A stretch of DNA of 34,206 bases, taken from a virus. Both the position numbers and the translations under genes were made by a program. A model generated the notes under the pieces. It ran no database searches. It was not told the DNA's origin and saw only the letters and a list, made by a program, of their open reading frames with translations. Every line of letters begins with the position of its first letter. Position 1 is the stretch's first letter. Where the stretch lies: positions 1 through 34,206 of the IMG/VR virus record IMGVR_UViG_3300047276_000337; one strand, 5' to 3'. Below are positions 29,323-34,206 of this stretch, piece after piece.

Positions 29323-30609
29323 TTAGCCCATCCATGAGCCCGGAATCTGGTAGACCGGCTTCTTTGGCCCTGCCTTCCGGGGTTCGTTTACCACCAATCC
29401 AATGTACCGAAACGCATCCGCACCATGTGAATATATGTCGTGCAGAGGCGATTTCGAGAACTGTTTCGTATCTGGATCAACATCATACCGATAGTGCCTC
29501 AGACATTGTAGCCCCTGATAGCAATTTTCTTTATCAAAGTAGCACTTCTGGAAAATCGTGCGAGCCGCGTTGATTGAGTCCGTGACCGGTACTCTCGGTA
29601 GGATCTGAACCTTGTAGTTTGCTCCCCGGACTATGTCCGCAATCGACCGACCCGCAGCCGCCAGAGTCGTGTTCTCAGCGTCATGGGGTAGCCAGATGGT
29701 GTCGTAAACGTAGCCCAAGGACTGCAATTGGGCCAAGTAATAGCTCATGGTCTTTTGGTTGTCCTCAAGGTATCGGATCAGTCGGATCTCAAAACCTATG
29801 AACTGAACGAACCAGATAGCCGTGTTGTCTGCCCAGCCCAAGTCGAATACCGCGTGGACGGGCTTGATAGCGTCATACGGGACTTTGGTGATCCGACCGT
29901 CCATCTCTGCCATGTTCATCTCTTGGGCAAAGACCGCCCCATCGACCGTCCTACGGCATAAGCCTTCCCAGACGTTCAAGTAGGCGTTATGGTCGTGGAT
30001 CTCAAGGTTCTCTTTTTCCTCCCGCAGGGTCTGGGGAAACCACGGGTTATCGCGCCAAGTAATCTTCTGGACTATGGCGTTTTCAGGCGGGCTAATCACA
30101 AACCGCTGGTAGGTCTCGTCCGTCTCTAGCTCCGGGTTGAAGGTGACCCATATCTCGGAGTTATCCCTACGGATGGTTGGGATCAGGACGTTCCAGCTAG
30201 TCTTGGAGATGGTCTGAGCTTCCTCGCACCAGCAGATGTCCACGCCCTCAAAGGACTTGATAGACATGATGTTGTTCTTGAGCCCCGCAAAGAAGAACTC
30301 GGTTCCGTTCTTGCCCTTGATCGAGGTGTTGGTTACCTCGTAGAACTCAGAGAGCCCCAGTTGCTCAATCTGGTCGGCTAGGAGCTTATGGACTGAGTCC
30401 TTGATTGAGACCTGAAACTCTCGCGCACAGAGTATTCGTAGCGGATCTTTGGCTCCCTTGATCAGCAGGGCTCTGGCTACTCCCCAAGACTTTGCCCCGC
30501 CTCGGCCTCCGTAGAGAACCTTATAACGCTTGGGCTCAAAAAGGCACGCAAGTTTGACCGGGAACTCTGCCTTGGCTACCGCCTGTTCCAGCAGCTCGCG
30601 GTCAGACAT
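29323..30609 (-). CDS. terL: Terminase large subunit (packaging ATPase/nuclease), 428 aa
   Basis: The motor that pumps DNA through the portal and cuts it. ATPase motifs: Walker A GGRGGAKS (34-41), Walker B VDICWCEEA (123-131, Glu129/Glu130), coupling motif WVTFNP (154-159). Nuclease centre: FDLGWAD (Asp256), HDAENTT (Asp310) and HGADAFRY (Asp398). The sequence fits the PBSX-type/Terminase_3 large subunits. Its start overlaps the small-subunit gene by 8 bases, and the portal gene follows four bases after its stop. Confidence 0.93.
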   Translation of the reverse strand: MSDRELLEQAVAKAEFPVKLACLFEPKRYKVLYGGRGGAKSWGVARALLIKGAKDPLRILCAREFQVSIKDSVHKLLADQIEQLGLSEFYEVTNTSIKGKNGTEFFFAGLKNNIMSIKSFEGVDICWCEEAQTISKTSWNVLIPTIRRDNSEIWVTFNPELETDETYQRFVISPPENAIVQKITWRDNPWFPQTLREEKENLEIHDHNAYLNVWEGLCRRTVDGAVFAQEMNMAEMDGRITKVPYDAIKPVHAVFDLGWADNTAIWFVQFIGFEIRLIRYLEDNQKTMSYYLAQLQSLGYVYDTIWLPHDAENTTLAAAGRSIADIVRGANYKVQILPRVPVTDSINAARTIFQKCYFDKENCYQGLQCLRHYRYDVDPDTKQFSKSPLHDIYSHGADAFRYIGLVVNEPRKAGPKKPVYQIPGSWMG

Positions 30610-30880
30610 CTATGGTTTCTGGCGGTTTGATGAACGTGACCTGAATAGCGTTCAGCAACGGTGTCCCGTCCGCGTTCTCCATCTGGTTGATCTGGATCGC
30701 CTTGCCGTCTAGCCGGTCTATCACTTCCTTCACAGCCCAAGCCTCTCCCAGCTCTGCCTGAGTTAGAAGTGCATTTACTATGTTTGGTAGTCTCTGAGGG
30801 TTTTGTACCAAAGCTTTTCGCAAAGCATCTTGAAACATCTTCCCCTTAACTGCATTAGTGTTACCTATCGGTGCGGCCAT
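30602..30880 (-). CDS. Putative terminase small subunit, 92 aa
   Basis: MAAPIGNTNAVKGKMFQDALRKALVQNPQRL followed by LTQAELGEAWAVKEVIDRLDGKAIQ is a short helical type that often precedes terL in phages and is taken as the DNA-recognition subunit. It lacks an obvious helix-turn-helix beyond the small helices, so the call rests on family look and its 8-base overlap with terL. A candidate promoter lies upstream (30922-30950). Confidence 0.65.
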   Translation of the reverse strand: MAAPIGNTNAVKGKMFQDALRKALVQNPQRLPNIVNALLTQAELGEAWAVKEVIDRLDGKAIQINQMENADGTPLLNAIQVTFIKPPETIDV

Positions 30881-30921
30881 ATTGATTAACTCAATCTATA
30901 AGTTCCTGACACGGAATTGGA

Positions 30922-30950
30922 AATGTAAACTATTCTCGTTTAAATTGCAA
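30922..30950 (-). promoter_or_regulatory. Candidate promoter upstream of the terminase genes
   Basis: TTGCAA (30950-30945), 17 bases, TACATT (30927-30922); each hexamer matches consensus at four of six. It lies in the 71-base gap between the 668-aa gene and the small terminase gene, one of the few gaps in the leftward unit. There is no AAACWGTTT dyad here. Moderate to weak on sequence alone. Confidence 0.35.
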
Positions 30951-30951
30951 C

Positions 30952-32958
30952 CTATTTCTGTCCTAAGAATTGCATTAGTGGGTCGTTTCTTGCTTCGTCT
31001 GTCTGTAAGAACTGTTCTAGTGGATCTTGGCTCGCAAGACCTAAAGGTGGCGCAGTCGCAAAGAGTGGCTGGCCTTTTGCCTTAATCTGTTCCCGCATCT
31101 GAGGCGTGATGTCCATTGACCAAACTTCAACTCCTGTGTCTTTTAAGGATGATGTATAACCAAGTTCTAATGCAGTTATATCGGTGTCGTTTAACCATCT
31201 TGGTTGCCGACCACCGTTGTCCGTTAAAATTTGTTGTAAGTCAGCGTTATAAGGGTCATAACCATTTTCCCGCAATTTTGTGGATAACTTATCTTCTCCT
31301 CTTGCATCTAATTTGGTTTTAGTAACCTTTGTGCCGTATTTCTTGGTTAGGTTCTGTAAGGCTTTAGGTAGGATTTCGTCATAAAACCCTTTCATTCCTT
31401 CCCCACCAACCCGCAAATCATCACCTTCTATTGTTTTCCATCCAGATAAATCTTTGGCTTTCGTTAATTTATCTGCCGCTTCTTTGCCGATGTAATCAGA
31501 TAACTTATCAGCAGTTACATTTTCGTACTTTATGGTTCCAGTATCACCGCCAGCCCGTTGTGCCGCAAGCGTTCCTGTTTGTTCATTCCAAACTAATTTA
31601 TTTACTTGTTTACTCAGGTCATACCTCTCTGCCTGTGTCTTGCCGGTAGTAAACGCTAACTTATCGTAGCCTTTGTCTACTGCTTCTTGGATCGCACGTT
31701 TCAGAGCTAGCTCATGCCATGACTTCTTAAATGGTGCGTCTGGTACGCCACCAAAATGTTTAATTGCGCTTTGAATGGCTTCTTCTCTAGTTGTCGCTGA
31801 TTCTCCCAAATAATTTCCATTTGCTCTCTGAACCATAAAATTACCTGAGTAAGGGCTTTGTACTACTTGAGCGTCATCTGGCAATTTGTTGTACCCCTTC
31901 TTGCGCCCAGCCTGATGCCAATCTGACTGTATTTCCTCAATAAACAGAGCTTTCTTACCGTCTATTACACGGTCATTTGCCCGCAAGTGGGTGAGGATGT
32001 TGGGTTGGTCAAAGTGGGAGGAGCGATATTCGGGTTTGCTTACATCCACCTCCGCAACAACAGAACTTCTTGTTGGGTCTTGGTTGGCAAAAGCAACGGC
32101 TTCTTCCCTTGTTTGAAAAGGAACGGCTCGTTGAGTGCTTGGATCAAAAACCTCAAACTTTGTTTGTCTTGGGCCACTCGGCAGCGTCAGCAATAACTCT
32201 CGATAGTTCTCTCCACCGGGAATGGTGTATTTAGAGAATTTGGTTACTGGTTGGTCAATTTCCCTGTCAGAAATTGCCAATAATTCATCAACCCTCGATG
32301 ACTGTTCTGCTGTTCTTTCCCTTCTTGGGATGTTAAACAACGACTCTAATTCAAGCCTGTTTTCTGTTGTAAATTGTGGCTCATCAAGCCGCACTTCCTG
32401 AACGTCTGGCTTGTTCGCAGTTATGTAGTCCTGAACCTCTTGCTTGGTCACCGTAGGCTTAGACTGCAAGAACTTATCCAGCCCCAAAACCTCAATTTCC
32501 TCTGGCTTTACGCCGGGAGTCTTTTGGATCTGGGCTAAGAATTGGCCTCCAGACCCCTTATTCTGTAACGGTAAGGTGGCTTCCTCAACCTTTGAATAAA
32601 AGCCTAGTGGTGACCTTGGGATCTCTCGCAAGGGTACTGTTCCCGCAGGGGCAGTCCTAGCCGACATTCCTAACGCCCCTATTGGAACTGATCCGCTGGT
32701 CGCAAGACCGCCTCCAAACATATTGAGCGCCGTGTTCAGGGCTTCTTCTTCGTCCAGAACCTCACCCCGCGCAGCTCGTCCGGGTGCTTTGATCGCACGG
32801 ATAAAGTCGTACAGAATCTTGGGAGCTATAACGTCAGGCATATACCGGTCAGGCATCATTACTGACTTCTCTGACGGCAATGATCCCCGCAGTCGGGGTA
32901 GCAGACTTAGCCTCTCGACATTCGGATCGAGGTTAAATAGCTCCGAAAGCGTAGGCAT
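30952..32958 (-). CDS. Large protein of unknown function with a conserved phage/mobile-element core, 668 aa
   Basis: The central region carries SSHFDQPNILTHLRANDRVID, KALFIEEIQSDWHQAGRKKGY and later APFKKSWHELALKRAIQEAVDKGYDKLAFTTG...QAERYDLSKQV, a set of motifs I recall from very large polyvalent proteins of phages and conjugative elements. The His, Asp and Glu in these blocks suggest an enzymatic site, but I know of no proven activity. A basic C-terminal part (KALQNLTKKYGTKVTKTKLDARGEDK) follows. It starts by TAATG overlap with the micro-gene chain and precedes the terminases. It might be packaged or injected; that is inference. Confidence 0.65.
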   Translation of the reverse strand: MPTLSELFNLDPNVERLSLLPRLRGSLPSEKSVMMPDRYMPDVIAPKILYDFIRAIKAPGRAARGEVLDEEEALNTALNMFGGGLATSGSVPIGALGMSARTAPAGTVPLREIPRSPLGFYSKVEEATLPLQNKGSGGQFLAQIQKTPGVKPEEIEVLGLDKFLQSKPTVTKQEVQDYITANKPDVQEVRLDEPQFTTENRLELESLFNIPRRERTAEQSSRVDELLAISDREIDQPVTKFSKYTIPGGENYRELLLTLPSGPRQTKFEVFDPSTQRAVPFQTREEAVAFANQDPTRSSVVAEVDVSKPEYRSSHFDQPNILTHLRANDRVIDGKKALFIEEIQSDWHQAGRKKGYNKLPDDAQVVQSPYSGNFMVQRANGNYLGESATTREEAIQSAIKHFGGVPDAPFKKSWHELALKRAIQEAVDKGYDKLAFTTGKTQAERYDLSKQVNKLVWNEQTGTLAAQRAGGDTGTIKYENVTADKLSDYIGKEAADKLTKAKDLSGWKTIEGDDLRVGGEGMKGFYDEILPKALQNLTKKYGTKVTKTKLDARGEDKLSTKLRENGYDPYNADLQQILTDNGGRQPRWLNDTDITALELGYTSSLKDTGVEVWSMDITPQMREQIKAKGQPLFATAPPLGLASQDPLEQFLQTDEARNDPLMQFLGQK

Positions 32959-33104
32959 TACTTTTTACCTTTAGTACCCTTTTTCGCAGCCTCGCGCTTT
33001 GTTGCATACGCTATCGCAACCGCCTGTTTGACCGGTTTACCGGCCTTCACCTCGGTCTTGATGTTCTGCTTGAACGCCTTCTCGGATGTAGATTTCTTTA
33101 GCAT
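32958..33104 (-). CDS. Micro-gene, Lys-rich 48-aa protein (DUF6496-like)
   Basis: ATG at 33104 overlaps the previous TGA (TGATG); its TAA overlaps the next ATG (TAATG). The product is MLKKSTSEKAFKQNIKTEV followed by KAGKPVKQAVAIAYATKREA and a basic tail. SEKAFKxNIKTExKAGKPxKQAVAIAY is a very widespread short phage motif (DUF6496-like, from memory). A 155-codon frame that includes this gene joins two other real genes in wrong frame and should not be annotated. Function unknown; nucleic-acid binding is plausible from charge. Confidence 0.75.
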   Translation of the reverse strand: MLKKSTSEKAFKQNIKTEVKAGKPVKQAVAIAYATKREAAKKGTKGKK

Positions 33105-33262
33105 CACTTTTTCGCAGTCTTGGCTGATTCTTTGAACGCCTTTGCCGTGGGAGCGCCCTTGGCTCCGGGGGCTCGCATCTTCTCCGGGGTCTTGCCCGCT
33201 GCTTTTTGGGCCTTGATTCGCTCGCGCTTGGCGTGGATGTTCGCGTAAAGTCCGGTAGCCAT
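33104..33262 (-). CDS. Micro-gene, basic 52-aa phage protein
   Basis: ATG at 33262 in a TGATG overlap with the previous stop; TGA at 33104-33106, again overlapping the next start. The product, MATGLYANIHAKRERIKAQK... then MRAPGAKGAPTAKAFKESAK, matches a very common short phage protein (GLYANIHAKRxRI...PGxKGAPTAxxFKxxAKTAK) of unknown role. About a third of its residues are Lys or Arg. Coupled translation with its neighbours is near certain from the overlaps. Confidence 0.75.
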   Translation of the reverse strand: MATGLYANIHAKRERIKAQKAAGKTPEKMRAPGAKGAPTAKAFKESAKTAKK

Positions 33263-33429
33263 CAGTCATTCCCCTCGTTTTCGTTAATCTTGACGGTATC
33301 TGCCTTGATCTTCGCAAGCCACCAATTGCAGTCAGCAATCGCCCCATCCAGAGCTTGAAGATTAGCCACGGTGATCGAGCGTTGTTGATTAAGTTCCGCA
33401 ACTCTTGCTTGTATTGATTGCTCATCCAT
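33262..33429 (-). CDS. Micro-gene, helical 55-aa protein
   Basis: ATG at 33429 overlaps the previous TAA (TAATG) and runs to TGA at 33262-33264. The product MDEQSIQARVAELNQQRSIT... LDGAIADCNWWLAKI... ends in an acidic ENEGND tail; it is a short helical hairpin or coiled coil. A shifted start four bases later gives the false 155-codon frame. No family recognised; the heptad-like N-terminal half suggests oligomerisation. Confidence 0.7.
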   Translation of the reverse strand: MDEQSIQARVAELNQQRSITVANLQALDGAIADCNWWLAKIKADTVKINENEGND

Positions 33430-33710
33430 TAACAGTTCCAGTTTTTAAGACTAGCTGCCTTACGGGTTGGTCGGCCTTTTTCGTCCTTCATCGGCCCCGG
33501 CATCCCACTCATCCTCGCGCAAAAACTTTTTTTACGATTTGCGTCAGCTTTTGTTTTAGGGTTTGGAGCTGGAGCTTTAAGGTTTGAATTATTTTTCGCA
33601 TTGTATTCTGCCCTTCCTTTTGCAGTCATTCCCGCACCCTGCTCGGTAGGTTTGTAGTTCCTACCCTTGCCGGTAGTAGTTTTGGGAATCGGTTTATTGG
33701 TTGTTTTCAT
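33429..33710 (-). CDS. Small basic phage protein, DUF6321-like, 93 aa
   Basis: Rich in Lys, Asn, Pro and Gly, with the C-terminal signature KKSFCARMSGMPGPMKDEKGRPTRKA...LKNWNC, which I know from many phage proteins of unknown function (DUF6321 by memory). The two C-terminal Cys (in SFCAR and the last residue) are conserved in such proteins. I place the start at ATG 33710 (GGTGG just upstream); an in-frame ATG at 33728 adds six residues. Overlaps the GroES gene's end and couples to the next micro-gene by TAATG. Confidence 0.7.
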   Translation of the reverse strand: MKTTNKPIPKTTTGKGRNYKPTEQGAGMTAKGRAEYNAKNNSNLKAPAPNPKTKADANRKKSFCARMSGMPGPMKDEKGRPTRKAASLKNWNC

Positions 33711-33990
33711 TTTCCACCCAGCAGACATCTTTCCAAGACATCATAAGAAATTTCTCGCCATCTTGCTCGACCTCTTGGAACGTCAGGTACTCGCCTGTCG
33801 TTCCGTACCTTATCTTCTGGCCCACCTCGCAAGGATTCGGGACTCTACGACCCTTCTTGTCGTACTCCCCCGGCCCGACCGCAACCACTTCACCCATATT
33901 AGGGTTCTCTTGCATGATGACCGCAAGAATGTCGCTCTTTTTTCGCTCAATCGGCCTGACTAGAATCCGGTCGCGCAATGGCTGGATCAT
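33694..33990 (-). CDS. groES: Phage GroES (Cpn10) co-chaperonin, 98 aa
   Basis: MIQPLRDRILVRPIERKKS... then MGEVVAVGPGEYDKKGRRVPNPCEVGQKIRYG and EKFLMMSWKDVCWV align along their length with bacterial GroES (for example PLxDRVxV, GEVxAVG, VGDxVxF, ILxxxDILAV). The mobile-loop region (about 17-30, KKSDILAVIMQENP) is shorter than in E. coli GroES and lacks the usual GGIVL. The ATG at 33990 has GGAG five bases upstream; a start nine codons earlier has no good site. It probably caps host GroEL to fold a phage protein such as the coat or a fibre. Confidence 0.88.
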   Translation of the reverse strand: MIQPLRDRILVRPIERKKSDILAVIMQENPNMGEVVAVGPGEYDKKGRRVPNPCEVGQKIRYGTTGEYLTFQEVEQDGEKFLMMSWKDVCWVENENNQ

Positions 33991-34147
33991 TTTTTCTCCG
34001 TTTTTTGGGTTCTTCAATGATTGCTTCTTGCTTCTTTTGGAACTCTCCGCACCATTGAGTATCCTGTTTCATAACATACTCAGGATACCGCTGGCACATT
34101 CCGAACTTCTGGTTTGCTAAGAAAAACTTACACGCCCCGCAGTTCAC
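33947..34147 (-). CDS. Small four-Cys protein, 66 aa
   Basis: GTG at 34147 overlaps the stop of the 59-aa gene (GTGA) across the circular junction. The product MNCGACKFFLANQKFGMCQRYPE... has CGAC (3-6), MC (18) and WCGEF (33): the pattern CGxCxF...C-x-R-YP...WCGEF recurs in small phage proteins and suggests one zinc site. The C-terminal third is a charged tail (EPKKRRKNDPAIARPDSSQAD). Overlaps the GroES gene by 44 bases. Function unknown. Confidence 0.65.
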   Translation of the reverse strand: MNCGACKFFLANQKFGMCQRYPEYVMKQDTQWCGEFQKKQEAIIEEPKKRRKNDPAIARPDSSQAD

Positions 34148-34206
34148 TTCTGGTAAATCTCGCCGTAATTGTTCGTACCCATCTTGGTGTCACGACCCTT
34201 CATGGT
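34080..34206. repeat. Terminal direct repeat, right copy
   Basis: Exact duplicate of 1-127; treat as the same DNA when the map is closed into a circle. It contains the start of the gene at 33947-34147 and the 3' part of the gene given at 65-244. Confidence 0.95.

Noticed and set aside
32958-33425. A single 155-aa protein
   Set aside because: Only its last 48 codons are in a supported frame; the rest is covered by two better genes with coupled starts and known phage motifs.
1-34206. Integrase, attachment site or classical CI/Cro lysogeny switch
   Set aside because: No tyrosine or serine recombinase motif was found; the only regulators seen are the small winged-helix and HTH_39-like proteins, so a virulent lifestyle is more likely though not proven.
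1-34206. CRISPR array
   Set aside because: No set of regularly spaced identical short repeats was seen on either strand.

Overview
The window is one complete genome of a short-tailed double-stranded DNA phage with a P22-type virion plan. Bases 1-127 are repeated exactly at 34080-34206, so the molecule is circular (about 34,079 unique bases) and the ends are an assembly overlap. The host is Gram-negative: there is an M15-peptidase endolysin, a phage lipoprotein with a clean lipobox, and an inner-membrane/outer-membrane gene pair that resembles spanins. The host species cannot be named from the sequence. The protein types and the base composition (near 50% GC by eye) are reminiscent of freshwater proteobacterial phages. 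I see no integrase, tRNA, CRISPR array, DNA polymerase, primase or helicase.

Layout. A divergent control region (2744-3348) has no convincing gene but is full of promoters, inverted repeats and a probable structured RNA. Rightward from it runs an early operon (3349-6636): small regulators, an ERF annealing protein, a YqaJ-type exonuclease and SSB (a Red-like recombination set), then a membrane-protein/lipoprotein pair. Leftward from it run small genes, a replication-protein-like domain, a Cys-rich protein, an HNH nuclease, a RusA-type resolvase, a secreted Cys-rich peptide, a winged-helix regulator and a Dps-like protein. This strand continues through the circular junction into a GroES co-chaperonin, four very small coupled genes, a 668-aa protein of unknown function, terminase, portal, scaffold, coat, a decoration-like protein, a glycosyltransferase, large tail fibres and adhesins, gp4- and gp10-like tail-neck proteins, three ejection proteins, a short collar fibre, a lysis cassette and a terminator at 6635-6658 facing the end of the early operon.

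How it works together. The early operon supplies recombination and annealing functions while replication relies on the host. The leftward transcription unit supplies nucleases, packaging, capsid, tail and lysis. Four promoter regions carry the 9-base dyad AAACWGTTT or a near copy: both sides of the control region, the capsid promoter, and the promoter of the winged-helix gene itself. This suggests one small regulator ties the temporal programme together.

Most notable points: a roughly 185-nt leftward RNA candidate with two long interleaved (pseudoknot-order) helices between a good promoter and a U-run; the shared operator and a predicted leaderless autoregulated winged-helix gene; three copies of a Thr/Ser/Gly-rich beta module inserted into two adjacent neck/tail genes; several real genes of 25-59 codons that simple ORF calling misses; and a phage GroES.
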